Source of the DNA: Pseudopelobacter sp964601865
Lineage (GTDB): Bacteria > Desulfobacterota > Desulfuromonadia > Geobacterales > Pseudopelobacteraceae
NCBI GenBank assembly: GCA_964601865.1
Contig: CAZRPI010000077.1
Span: 1 to 17,353 of the forward strand
Reading direction: 5' to 3'
DNA length: 17,353 nucleotides
Below are positions 1 to 7,039 of the stretch, in pieces. Below the pieces are notes generated by a model. The model worked only from the letters and a program-made list of their open reading frames with translations. It was not told the DNA's origin and did no database searches. The stretch's first letter is position 1; each line of letters starts with the position of its first letter. The translations under genes were made by a program, and so were the position numbers.

Positions 1-55
<55 letters not shown>

Positions 56-67
56 AAAAGGATTTTC

Positions 68-97
68 TATATACCCCGTCATGCGTGGTCATGTCAA
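68..97 (-). promoter_or_regulatory. sigma-70 promoter of tRNA-Phe
   Basis: On the minus strand a perfect -35 TTGACA (97-92) is separated by 18 bases from a -10 TATATA (73-68). The predicted transcription start near 61 is only a few bases before the tRNA 5' end at 55. It sits in the short gap between the radical SAM stop codon and the tRNA. Confidence 0.75.
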
Positions 98-117
98 CAG
101 TAAAATGGCGCGATAAC

Positions 118-1218
118 CTAACTTGCCGGATTATCTGACACAATTCTGCGCGCCCTGGCGGGCAGATAGCTGCAGAATGGCTCCTCCTCCAGGTAATGGC
201 CATGGATCGCGTCCGCGCGGGCCCGGCAGCCGCCGCAGATGGACAGGTATTCGCAGCAGCCGCATTTCCCCCGGTATGACTTGAAATCGCGCAGGTCTCT
301 GAAGATTTCCGCGTTCTCCCAGATCTCCCGGAATGGAATCTGTCTGATGTTGCCGGCGATGCGGTGAAAGTACGAGCATGGCTTGACGTTGCCGAAGCTA
401 TCGATCATGCAGATCTGCTGGGCTGCTATGCATCCCTTGCCGCCACCGGTGGAGAAGCTGAGGGTGCGGCGCTTGAATCCTGATTTTTCATCCTTTGCCC
501 GTTGGGAAACGATACGGTAGTAGTGGGGAGCGCAGGTGGGACGCATGAGAATCCCGTCTTCGCGTAGTTCCTGCCGGTAGTGCCAGTCGAGGATCTCTTC
601 GTACTCTTTCCCGCTTATCAGTTCGTTGATGATGTCCGCGCCGCGACCGGTGGGCACGATCATGAACAGGTACCATGCCTCGGCGCCGAGATCTCTGGCC
701 AGTCTGAAGGTGTTGGCGATGTCGTGCCGATTGCGTCTGGTAAAAGATGAGTTGATGAGAAATCTCTGCCCGTTCTCGCGGAATAAGGTGGCGGCGCGGA
801 TAACGCCGTCAAAGGAACCGGGGCATTGCCGGAAATCGTCATGCACGGAGGCGTCGCTGCCATCCAGCGAAAGGGAGACCATCCTGATGTCTGCCTGCCT
901 CATCCGGCGGCAGATTTCGTCGGTTATCAGGGAGCCGTTGGTAGCCATGCACATGCGCAGCCCGAGGGAGGCGCCGAAACCGGCCAGTTCGAAAATATCG
1001 TCTCTCAGGAGCGGTTCCCCCCCCGAAAGGACAACCACCGGTTTGGAAAGTTCGGCAATTTCCCCGAGGAGTTTTTTGCCCTCTCCGGTTGTGAGTTCTC
1101 CTCCGGGAGAAGCCGGTTCCGGGGAACAACGGCAGTGGATGCAGCGCAGGTTGCATTTTTGCGTGGTTTCCCAGGCTATCCATCTGGGGATGAAATCGGA
1201 CTGCATGCCGTTACCCAT
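118..1218 (-). CDS. radical SAM/SPASM domain protein (NirJ/AhbD/PqqE-like group)
   Basis: A 366-residue cytoplasmic radical SAM enzyme. The cluster-binding motif CNLRCIHC (CX3CX2C) is at residues 22-29, preceded by a WETTQKC stretch, and a GGEPLLR motif follows near residue 65. The C-terminal third holds a SPASM-type cysteine set: a CIAAQQIC segment, a KPCSYFH segment, then CGCCEYLSICGGC and a late FCSY. Such domains bind extra 4Fe-4S clusters. The family includes the tetrapyrrole-modifying NirJ and AhbD enzymes and peptide-modifying PqqE-like enzymes. The N-terminus resembles the NirJ/AhbD side, but no tetrapyrrole gene or precursor peptide lies nearby, so the substrate is unknown. The start is ATG at 1218; a second ATG at 1206 is possible, and neither has a strong ribosome binding site. 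The gene is transcribed alone, away from mglB. Confidence 0.85.
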   Translation of the reverse strand: MGNGMQSDFIPRWIAWETTQKCNLRCIHCRCSPEPASPGGELTTGEGKKLLGEIAELSKPVVVLSGGEPLLRDDIFELAGFGASLGLRMCMATNGSLITDEICRRMRQADIRMVSLSLDGSDASVHDDFRQCPGSFDGVIRAATLFRENGQRFLINSSFTRRNRHDIANTFRLARDLGAEAWYLFMIVPTGRGADIINELISGKEYEEILDWHYRQELREDGILMRPTCAPHYYRIVSQRAKDEKSGFKRRTLSFSTGGGKGCIAAQQICMIDSFGNVKPCSYFHRIAGNIRQIPFREIWENAEIFRDLRDFKSYRGKCGCCEYLSICGGCRARADAIHGHYLEEEPFCSYLPARARRIVSDNPAS

Positions 1219-1246
1219 GTGTTCTCAGAGTCTGAATCTCTTGCAA

Positions 1247-1275
1247 ATCCTATCCGAATGCCTATTTATTCTCAA
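1247..1275 (-). promoter_or_regulatory. candidate sigma-70 promoter of the radical SAM gene
   Basis: On the minus strand TTGAGA (1275-1270, five of six consensus bases) and TAGGAT (1252-1247, four of six) are separated by exactly 17 bases. Transcription would start near 1240, giving a leader of about 22 bases before the ATG at 1218. A short palindrome (ATTCT-CA-AGAAT, 1268-1279) overlaps the -35 element and could be an operator. Confidence 0.5.
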
Positions 1276-1351
1276 GAATATTCCTCTTCCCGGTATTCTG
1301 TCGCTACGAATCGTTTCGACAGTTTGGCAATGTCGCGGCTTCTTAATAAAC

Positions 1352-1380
1352 TTGAAACGACACGCCAAGTCTGCTATAAA
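1352..1380 (+). promoter_or_regulatory. sigma-70 promoter of mglB-mglA
   Basis: TTGAAA (1352-1357) and TATAAA (1375-1380) are separated by 17 bases, each matching five of six consensus bases, in an AT-rich stretch. The expected start is near 1387, which leaves a leader of about 54 bases before the mglB ATG, with an AAGGAGAG ribosome binding site at 1428-1435. Confidence 0.65.
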
Positions 1381-1440
1381 ATTCATCGAAAAAATTATTA
1401 ATTTATTCAGGTTGTCCGCCATCCGGCCAAGGAGAGTGGC

Positions 1441-1932
1441 ATGTCCGCTTCGAACATGATCATGTATGAAGAGGAATTTCAGGAGATTAACCAGATTATC
1501 GACAGATTGCTCAGGGAGGCTAATGCCAAGGTCATTTTCCTGGTTGACAAGGACGGCCAGCTTATTTCAGGGGTCGGAGAGGTTGAGCGTTTTGACACCA
1601 CCTCGCTTGCCTCCCTTACCGCCGGGAATATCGCGGCCACCGGTGGCCTTGCCAAGCTGATCGGGGAGAAGGAATTCTCGATTCTGTTCCATGAGGGAGA
1701 AAAGGATAATCTGCATATTTCCATCGTAGGTGGCAGGGTTATTCTGGTGGTGCTGTTTGACAGCCGCTCTTCACTGGGGCTTGTCCGTCTTCGGGTCAAG
1801 AAGTCGTCCGATGAGCTCTCCGCCATCTTCGACAAGCTGCTGAAAAAGGCCGAAGAACTGGAAAAACGAGGTGTGTCGGATTTCCCCTTCGCGGAGATAA
1901 CCGACAACGATATCGATAACCTGTTCAGTTAG
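1441..1932 (+). CDS. mglB: roadblock/LC7 protein MglB, partner of MglA
   Basis: A 163-residue protein with one roadblock/LC7 domain at about residues 10-130. It opens with a helix rich in E, I and L, followed by the pattern AKVIFLVDKDGQLIS and later GGRVILVVLFDSRSSLG, typical of MglB-type longin-like folds. The C-terminal 30 residues are charged and acidic. In Myxococcus xanthus MglB is the GTPase-activating partner of the polarity GTPase MglA and acts as a dimer. Here the gene lies 18 bases before mglA, the usual order, and is close to the Myxococcus MglB in length. The ATG at 1441 has a good ribosome binding site. The function is inferred from the family and the pairing; what the pair controls in this organism (pili, polarity or something else) is not shown by the sequence. 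Confidence 0.9.
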   Translation: MSASNMIMYEEEFQEINQIIDRLLREANAKVIFLVDKDGQLISGVGEVERFDTTSLASLTAGNIAATGGLAKLIGEKEFSILFHEGEKDNLHISIVGGRVILVVLFDSRSSLGLVRLRVKKSSDELSAIFDKLLKKAEELEKRGVSDFPFAEITDNDIDNLFS

Positions 1933-1950
1933 TGCATGAGGTAACCCACG

Positions 1951-2538
1951 ATGTCCTTCATCAACTATGCCTCCCGTGAAATCAACTGCAAGATCGTGTA
2001 TTACGGGCCGGGTCTTTGCGGCAAAACCACCAATCTCCAGTTCATTTATCAGAAGACGACGCCCGACGCCAGGGGTAAGATGATCAGTCTGGCTACCGAG
2101 ACGGAACGGACCCTGTTCTTTGATTTTCTGCCGTTGGCCCTGGGGGAGATTCGGGGGTTCAAGACGCGTTTTCATCTGTACACGGTTCCGGGGCAGGTGT
2201 TCTATGATGCTTCCCGCAAGCTCATCCTGAAGGGGGTTGACGGGGTCGTGTTCGTGGCCGATTCCCAGGAGGAGCGGGCGGACGCCAATGTGGAATCCCT
2301 TGACAATCTGCGGTTCAATCTCAAGGAGCAGGGATACGATCTTGACAATCTTCCCTATGTGATCCAGTACAACAAACGTGACCTGTCCAACGCCATGCCG
2401 GTTGAAGAATTGCGTCGTGATCTTAATCCCACCAATGTTCCGGATTTTGAGGCCTGCGCAACCACCGGAGAGGGGGTTTTCGAGACTCTGAAAGCGGTTG
2501 CCAAGCTGATATTGATAGATCTGAAAAGGGGCAAGTAG
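1951..2538 (+). CDS. mglA: Ras-like GTPase MglA
   Basis: A 195-residue small GTPase of the MglA family. The P-loop GPGLCGKT is at residues 19-26. The switch II region carries TVPGQ at 78-82 instead of the DxxG usual in Ras, a hallmark of MglA proteins, and Gln82 corresponds to the catalytic glutamine. Arg53 sits where Myxococcus MglA has its intrinsic arginine finger. The guanine-specificity motif NKRD is at 141-144. MglA cycles between GTP and GDP forms to set cell polarity and motility direction, with MglB as its activating protein. The ATG follows a GAGG site at 1938-1941, and the gene is co-transcribed with mglB. All catalytic positions appear intact, so this is probably an active switch. 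Confidence 0.95.
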   Translation: MSFINYASREINCKIVYYGPGLCGKTTNLQFIYQKTTPDARGKMISLATETERTLFFDFLPLALGEIRGFKTRFHLYTVPGQVFYDASRKLILKGVDGVVFVADSQEERADANVESLDNLRFNLKEQGYDLDNLPYVIQYNKRDLSNAMPVEELRRDLNPTNVPDFEACATTGEGVFETLKAVAKLILIDLKRGK

Positions 2539-2557
2539 GTCTCTGGGGATGAGCCGC

Positions 2558-2571
2558 ACTGCCCGGGCAGT
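2558..2571. repeat. 14-bp perfect palindrome downstream of mglA
   Basis: ACTGCCCGGGCAGT is a perfect palindrome 20 bases after the mglA stop codon. It is not followed by a T-run, so it is not a standard terminator. A purine-rich tract (about 2584-2621) follows it. Its role is unknown; it may be a protein-binding site or a weak 3' hairpin of the mglA transcript. Confidence 0.4.
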
Positions 2572-2656
2572 CGAGGCCCGCGATGAAGTGAGCGAGGGAG
2601 GAAGAGCAGGGGAAGGGTAAAATTCGGGGTTTGCGGGGCGCACCGGATTATTGGGC

Positions 2657-2683
2657 TTGATTTTTGTTGATGCGCGTGATACT
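2657..2683 (+). promoter_or_regulatory. possible promoter of tRNA-Ser
   Basis: TTGATT (2657-2662) and GATACT (2678-2683) lie in an AT-richer stretch about 35 bases before the tRNA. The 15-base spacing is short, so this is a weak call. Confidence 0.3.
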
Positions 2684-2717
2684 AACAATGCTCCGTTTTC
2701 TATGGGGAATCGGCAGT

Positions 2718-2810
2718 GGAGAGATGGCCGAGTAGGTCGAAGGCGCTCGCCTGCTAAGCGAGTATACTGGGAAACCGGTATCGAGGGTTCGAATCCCTCT
2801 CTCTCCGCCA
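2718..2810 (+). tRNA. tRNA-Ser (anticodon GCU), CCA encoded
   Basis: A complete 93-base class II tRNA. The acceptor stem is GGAGAGA/TCTCTCC. The anticodon stem CTCGC/GCGAG encloses the loop CTGCTAA, giving anticodon GCT, which reads AGC/AGU serine codons. It has the long variable arm of serine tRNAs (ACTGGGAAACCGGT region) and a T-loop GGTTCGAATCC, and ends with an encoded CCA. Confidence 0.97.
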
Positions 2811-2836
2811 TTTTTCCGAGGTTTTCTAAGGCAGTG

Positions 2837-2866
2837 ATGACGCATCCATGGATGGCGTCATTTTTT
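2837..2866 (+). terminator. intrinsic terminator after tRNA-Ser
   Basis: TGACGC (2838-2843) pairs with GCGTCA (2855-2860) around an inner, partly self-complementary segment (ATCC..GGAT), and six T follow at once (2861-2866). It lies 27 bases after the tRNA and is oriented to stop + strand transcripts. Confidence 0.8.
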
Positions 2867-2878
2867 GTTTTTGCTCCC

Positions 2879-2930
2879 CTGGTTGGGGTTGCTTCGGTCC
2901 CGTCATCCTCGGAAGCGGGATCGGAACCAG
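2879..2930. repeat. nested inverted repeats just beyond the rnhA stop codon
   Basis: An outer pair CTGGTT/AACCAG (2879-2884 and 2925-2930) encloses an inner pair TCCCG/CGGGA (2898-2902 and 2916-2920). It lies directly downstream of the rnhA stop on the minus strand. No T-run follows on either strand, so it is at best a weak or Rho-assisted 3' end for plsC-rnhA. Confidence 0.3.
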
Positions 2931-3431
2931 TCAGGGCCCGTTTCTGATTTCCGTAATCGCCTGGCGCGCCAGTTCGTCGCAACGCTCGTTTTCCTCGTGA
3001 CCGGCATGCCCCCGAATCCATTGCCAGGTGACGGTGTGCCGGCTGCTGAGCTTCAGGAGCTCTTCCCACAGATCCCGGTTGAGCACCGGCTCCTTTTTGC
3101 TGTTCTGCCATCCCCGGCGTTGCCAGCCGTGGATCCACTCGGTCATTCCCTTGACCAGATATTGCGAATCGGAGATGACCGTGATGCTGCAGGGGCGGTT
3201 CAGCAGCCGCAACGCCTCGATGGCGGCGGTCAGCTCCATGCGGTTGTTCGTCGTTTGCGGGGCTCCGCCGCGGATCTCCTTCTCGTGCCCCCTGCAGCGC
3301 AGTATGGCGCCGTAACCTCCTGGTCCCGGGTTTCCGCTGCACGCTCCGTCGCAGAATATCTCCACCTGAGTTGATGCGGACGGCGCTGCGGCTGTTTTGC
3401 CGGTTGCGACTGAATTACGCTTCGCCGACAT
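2931..3431 (-). CDS. rnhA: ribonuclease HI
   Basis: A 166-residue RNase HI that cleaves the RNA strand of RNA-DNA hybrids, for example R-loops and primer remnants. The four acidic active-site residues are present: Asp28 (in FCDGACSGNPGPGG), Glu66 (NNRMEL), Asp88 (SDSQY) and Asp152 (NERCDELA). The conserved His of the GHAGH loop is also present, as is the basic handle region with WQRRGWQNSKK. Compared with the 155-residue Escherichia coli enzyme it has about 20 extra N-terminal residues rich in A, S and T. The ATG at 3431 has GAAGG at a good distance. A TTG 30 bases further upstream is also in frame but less likely. The start overlaps the end of the plsC-like gene by 17 bases, so the two are probably co-translated. 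Confidence 0.95.
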   Translation of the reverse strand: MSAKRNSVATGKTAAAPSASTQVEIFCDGACSGNPGPGGYGAILRCRGHEKEIRGGAPQTTNNRMELTAAIEALRLLNRPCSITVISDSQYLVKGMTEWIHGWQRRGWQNSKKEPVLNRDLWEELLKLSSRHTVTWQWIRGHAGHEENERCDELARQAITEIRNGP

Positions 3432-4068
3432 ATGCGCCTTCGCTTTTGATGAGCTCCGCAATCGCGTTCATGATCCGCTCCACGATGAGCTGGTGTGTCT
3501 CCTTGCGGTTTTCAAGCGCGTACAGATCGCTGAAATCCAGAGGAGTTCCGAATATGGCGGTAGCGCGCTGTCCGAAGCCGGGGAACCTCCATTTGTTAAG
3601 CCCGATCAGCGCCGTTGGAATGACCACCGGTCGCGTTTCGTAGACAATTTTGCCCACACCCCGGTTGCCCTTTCCCAGGCGCCCATCCCTGTGTCTTGTC
3701 CCCTCCGGGAAGAGCATGACCTTCTGGTCCTTCAGGAGATCTTCGATGATCCGGTTGGCCTTGACGTCACGGCCCCGTTTAACCGGGAAAGCGCCCCATG
3801 AGGAATAGAGCAGGCGCTGGAACGGCTTGGCGAAAAGCTCTTCCTTGGCTGGCGCCCAGAACATCTGGAGCGGACAGTGACGGATAACCGCCCAGGGGAG
3901 AAAAATGGTTTCATAGGCCGAGATATGGTTTGCCGCTACCAGCACGCCGCCGCTCGAGGGGATATTGTTTCCTCCCTTGATGACGAAGCGGTTGAGAACC
4001 GAAGCGTAAAAGCCGACCACGTAGGAAGAAAAAGTGACCCAGCCGCGTCTCAGAATTGAAATCTTCAC
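3415..4068 (-). CDS. lysophospholipid acyltransferase, PlsC family (1-acyl-glycerol-3-phosphate acyltransferase-like)
   Basis: A membrane-associated acyltransferase of about 217 residues. The N-terminus is hydrophobic (VTFSSYVVGFYASVL). Motif I reads NHISAYE, where the family consensus is NHX4D, so the usual aspartate is a glutamate here. The second motif resembles FPVKRG, and the third is a clear FPEGTR. Such enzymes transfer an acyl chain to lysophosphatidate in phospholipid synthesis; the exact acceptor is uncertain. The start chosen is GTG at 4068, which follows GGAGGA (4084-4079). ATG at 4086 and ATG at 4125 are in frame, but the latter lies upstream of the likely transcription start. 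The 3' end overlaps rnhA. There is divergent transcription with the release-factor-like gene. Confidence 0.85.
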   Translation of the reverse strand: MKISILRRGWVTFSSYVVGFYASVLNRFVIKGGNNIPSSGGVLVAANHISAYETIFLPWAVIRHCPLQMFWAPAKEELFAKPFQRLLYSSWGAFPVKRGRDVKANRIIEDLLKDQKVMLFPEGTRHRDGRLGKGNRGVGKIVYETRPVVIPTALIGLNKWRFPGFGQRATAIFGTPLDFSDLYALENRKETHQLIVERIMNAIAELIKSEGAYVGEA

Positions 4069-4115
4069 CTGTTGACAATCCTCCATTGGCCCATACGGGC
4101 GTTGATTGCTGTCCC

Positions 4116-4144
4116 TGTATAGCATTTCGGGGGTGATTGGGCAA
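4116..4144 (-). promoter_or_regulatory. candidate promoter of the plsC-like gene and rnhA
   Basis: On the minus strand TTGCCC (4144-4139) and TATACA (4121-4116) are separated by 17 bases, giving a start near 4109. This argues against translation from the ATG at 4125 and for a start at 4086 or 4068. Confidence 0.45.
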
Positions 4145-4178
4145 CACCGAAGGGGTTTCGTCTCCGCTGGATTCTGAT

Positions 4179-4206
4179 TTCAAAAGGCTGCAATAACTGT
4201 TATAAT
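4179..4206 (+). promoter_or_regulatory. extended -10 promoter of the GGQ protein-mutS2 unit
   Basis: A perfect TATAAT (4201-4206) is preceded by TGT, giving an extended -10, and by a partial -35 TTCAAA (4179-4184) at 16 bases. Transcription would start near 4213, leaving about 69 bases of leader before the ATG at 4282. Confidence 0.65.
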
Positions 4207-4281
4207 TTCTCGGATTTGCGTGTACTTAACAATGTCTGCCCGGCGCACCCGGCCTGGATCGGTATCGAGGTTTCGATCCCC

Positions 4282-4635
4282 ATGACCATTTTTGCCGTAA
4301 GCGAGGAGAAGAACCGCTGGCTCCAGCGGAAGATGGCCCAGTTGAACGTGCGGGAAGAGGATCTGGAGGAGCGCTTCATCCGCTCGTCCGGCAACGGCGG
4401 CCAGCATGTCAACAAGACTTCCAGCGCCGTACAGCTGCGACACATACCGACCGGAATTCTCGTCAGTGTTTCCCGTGAACGCAGCCAATCGTTGAACCGT
4501 TTTCTGGCCCGACGGGAACTGCTGGAACGCATCGAGACGCGGGACGGCGTGATGACTCCCGAGGCCAGGCGCGTCATGCGGTTGCGCAAGCAGAAGGACC
4601 GCCGCCGGAGGCGAAAGGAAAAGCAGGAAACATGA
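4282..4635 (+). CDS. release factor-like GGQ protein without codon-recognition domain
   Basis: A 117-residue protein consisting of little more than an RF-1 catalytic domain. The GGQ motif (residues 39-41, in SSGNGGQHVNKTSSAV) is the peptidyl-tRNA hydrolysis motif of class I release factors. The stop-codon-reading domain is absent. The C-terminal tail is very basic (a run RRRRRKEK), as in ribosome-rescue hydrolases of the ArfB or mitochondrial C12orf65 type, whose tails bind ribosomal RNA. The likely role is releasing peptides from stalled ribosomes or large subunits, independent of a stop codon. The ATG at 4282 is chosen; a TTG at 4216 is in frame but lies almost at the predicted transcription start. 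The stop codon overlaps the mutS2 start as ATGA, so the two are translationally coupled. Confidence 0.85.
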   Translation: MTIFAVSEEKNRWLQRKMAQLNVREEDLEERFIRSSGNGGQHVNKTSSAVQLRHIPTGILVSVSRERSQSLNRFLARRELLERIETRDGVMTPEARRVMRLRKQKDRRRRRKEKQET

Positions 4636-7004
4636 TCGACCGCGAAACCCTGAGGCGTCTTGAATTCGACAAGATTCTCGGGGAAATCGGCACATACGCC
4701 CACAGTGATATCACGCGCGCCCGTCTCCTCGGGACTGCGCCCGGACACGATGCGGACCTGATCCGCGCCATTTCGGGGCGGATTGCCGAAATCCGCGCCC
4801 TCGCTGCCCAGGGGGTCGGGCTGCGTTTCCAGGCTTTCGAGGATATCACCCCTCTGCTGGAACAGCTCCGCCCGGTGGGCGCCATCCTGAGCCCCGGGGA
4901 ACTGCTGCTGTTCATCCCGGTTCTGGAGATTTTCGGAGCCGTTGCGCGCCAGCTCGGGCCGCGCGGCGATGTTCCGCTGCTGAAAGCGATGGAACACCCG
5001 CTGAAGTCTTTTGCCGACATTCTGGAACCCCTGTCGGTCTCCATCGACGATGACGGCGCCGTCATGGACAGCGCCTCGACGGCTCTGCGTGAGATCCGAC
5101 GGGCGAAGCGCACCCTTGCTTCCCGCATCCGCAAGAAGATCGAAGAGATCGTCCGCGACAACCGGATCGAGATTTTCCTGCAGGACGACTTCATCACGCA
5201 GCGTTCCGGACGCTGGGTCATTCCGGTCAGGATGGATTCCAAGGGGATGGTCAAGGGCGTTGTGCACGATGTCTCCTCATCCGGTGAAACGGCTTTCATG
5301 GAGCCGCTGGAGATCATTCCCTTCGTCAACGAACTGGAAAACCTGAGCGCGGAGGAAAAGGCCGAGGAGATTCGGGTCCTGCGCCAGCTCTCCGCGTGGA
5401 TCCGCCAGGACGCGGCCGAGATCGGCGCCTGTTTCGAGACGCTCCTCACCCTTGACGTGCTCAACAGTATCGCGGCGTTCTCCGATTGCCATGCCCTGGA
5501 AAGGGCCGAGCTGAACGAAGACGGCACTCTGTGGCTGGTGCAGGCGCGCCATCCCATACTGATGATGCTCCGCCGCCAGGGAGTCCTCCCGCACGTGGAG
5601 CCGCTGGACCTGCGGCTGGACAGGGAACGGCGCGTCATGGTTATCACCGGACCGAACGCCGGCGGCAAGACTATAGCGTTGAAAACGGCCGGGGTTCTGG
5701 TCCTGATGGCCCTGTGCGGCATGCCGGTTCCGGCCGATGGCGCCCGGTCCTCATTCCCGGTGCTGGACACCCTTCTGGTGGATATGGGTGACGACCAGTC
5801 CATCGAACAGAGCCTTTCGACCTTTTCCGCCCACATGGCCCGTACCGCTGCCATCCTGGCGCAGGCGGGGTCGCGGACCCTGGCCCTGCTGGATGAGCTT
5901 GGAGCCGGAACGGAACCGCAGCAGGGCGCTGCCATAGCCTGCGGAGTGCTGTGCGATCTCCTGGAACATGGGGCATCCGTCATCGCTACGACCCACCTTT
6001 CGGAGATCATCGGGTATGTCCATGCAACGGAAGGGATGGTCAATGCGGGAATGGAGTATGACGCCCTGACGTACACCCCCATGTATCGGCTCATCACCGG
6101 CGAGCCGGGGCATTCCCACGCCATCGAGATCGCCAGGCGTTACGGCATGCCTGAACGGGTGATCGATTTTGCCAGGGAGATGCTGGGTACGGCCAGCGAG
6201 GAGTTCACCGCCCTGCTGGTCGAGTTGCGCCGAAAACGTGAAGAACTGGACGATGCCCGCCGCCAGGTCGATTTCAGACGGGAGGAACTGCGGCAGGCCC
6301 GGAAGGAGCTTGACGCGCGTGCGGCGGATATGGAGCGAGCCAGGCGTGATGCCTGTGAAAAGGTCTGGAACGAGGCGCGCGATGTGATTTCCGCCGCCCG
6401 CCGCCGCATGAATGAACTCCTGGAGGAATACAAACGGGAACGCCGCGCGGAAAGCATCGAAAAGCTGCGACGGGTTGAAACCGAGATCGAGGAACGTCTC
6501 AGACCCGAGTTCGGGACGGGTGAGGATCAGCATGCGCCACTGCGGGATGTGTCCGTCGGAGACAGCGTCTACATCCGTTCCCTCGGGCATGCCGCCGTCG
6601 TGCTCCAGCTCCTTCCGAAACAGGGGAAGGCGCGTGTCAGGGTTGGAAGCATGGAGATGGAGGTGACGCTCGGCGATATGGCCCCGATTCCGAAAAAAAG
6701 CGCCGTAAAGACCCCCCGGACCAGAGGGGGCGCCTGGCGGGTCGAGGCTGCCGGCGACGAGGAGCGGGAGCTCAAGCTGATCGGCATGCGGGTGGCTGAA
6801 GCGCTGGACCTGCTGGATACGTTCCTCAGCCACGCGTCTTTGAACGGTGTTTCCGAAGTTCGCATCATACACGGTCTCGGTTCGGGAAAACTGCGCCAGT
6901 CGGTGCGTGAACACCTGGCGCATCACCAGTTGGTGGAGGCCTTCAGGCCGGGAAACGCCCATGAGGGGCGTGACGGGGCCACGGTCGCAACCCTGCGCAG
7001 CTGA
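4632..7004 (+). CDS. mutS2: MutS2 family ATPase with C-terminal Smr domain
   Basis: A 790-residue protein, the usual MutS2 length. It lacks the mismatch-reading domain of MutS. The N-terminal half is the core/clamp region. The ATPase has Walker A GPNAGGKT at residues 340-347 and Walker B LALLDELGAG with Asp421 and Glu422. A long coiled coil spans about 515-625, rich in E, R and A. A KOW-like segment follows (around 640-680), then the Smr domain at 713-790 with HGLGSG at 747-752. The Smr signature LDLR/HG is changed to LKLIG (714-718), lacking the Asp. MutS2 was long linked to recombination control; in Bacillus it was shown to sense and split collided ribosomes. Coupling with the GGQ gene here fits the ribosome role. 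It is the second gene of a + strand unit. Confidence 0.95.
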   Translation: MIDRETLRRLEFDKILGEIGTYAHSDITRARLLGTAPGHDADLIRAISGRIAEIRALAAQGVGLRFQAFEDITPLLEQLRPVGAILSPGELLLFIPVLEIFGAVARQLGPRGDVPLLKAMEHPLKSFADILEPLSVSIDDDGAVMDSASTALREIRRAKRTLASRIRKKIEEIVRDNRIEIFLQDDFITQRSGRWVIPVRMDSKGMVKGVVHDVSSSGETAFMEPLEIIPFVNELENLSAEEKAEEIRVLRQLSAWIRQDAAEIGACFETLLTLDVLNSIAAFSDCHALERAELNEDGTLWLVQARHPILMMLRRQGVLPHVEPLDLRLDRERRVMVITGPNAGGKTIALKTAGVLVLMALCGMPVPADGARSSFPVLDTLLVDMGDDQSIEQSLSTFSAHMARTAAILAQAGSRTLALLDELGAGTEPQQGAAIACGVLCDLLEHGASVIATTHLSEIIGYVHATEGMVNAGMEYDALTYTPMYRLITGEPGHSHAIEIARRYGMPERVIDFAREMLGTASEEFTALLVELRRKREELDDARRQVDFRREELRQARKELDARAADMERARRDACEKVWNEARDVISAARRRMNELLEEYKRERRAESIEKLRRVETEIEERLRPEFGTGEDQHAPLRDVSVGDSVYIRSLGHAAVVLQLLPKQGKARVRVGSMEMEVTLGDMAPIPKKSAVKTPRTRGGAWRVEAAGDEERELKLIGMRVAEALDLLDTFLSHASLNGVSEVRIIHGLGSGKLRQSVREHLAHHQLVEAFRPGNAHEGRDGATVATLRS

Positions 7005-7039
7005 TTTCAAGCGTTCGGATATTACGAAGAGGATTGTTG

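Noticed and set aside
1325..1340. Sigma-54-like site (GG and GC 10 bases apart) upstream of mglB
   Set aside because: Only the GG and GC doublets match well; the -12 element reads CGGC, not TTGC, and a better sigma-70 promoter lies just downstream.
626..1459. 277-residue open frame on the plus strand
   Set aside because: It overlaps the radical SAM gene and runs across the mglB promoter; no motif or ribosome binding site.
1771..3342. 523-residue open frame on the minus strand
   Set aside because: It runs antisense to mglB, mglA, the tRNA-Ser gene and part of rnhA in another frame; the real genes have clear motifs and the long frame has none.
4574..6124. 516-residue open frame on the minus strand
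   Set aside because: It is antisense to mutS2, rich in S and R, and typical of a shadow in GC-rich DNA.
5751..7010. 419-residue open frame on the minus strand
   Set aside because: It is antisense to the ATPase and Smr parts of mutS2 with no recognisable domain.
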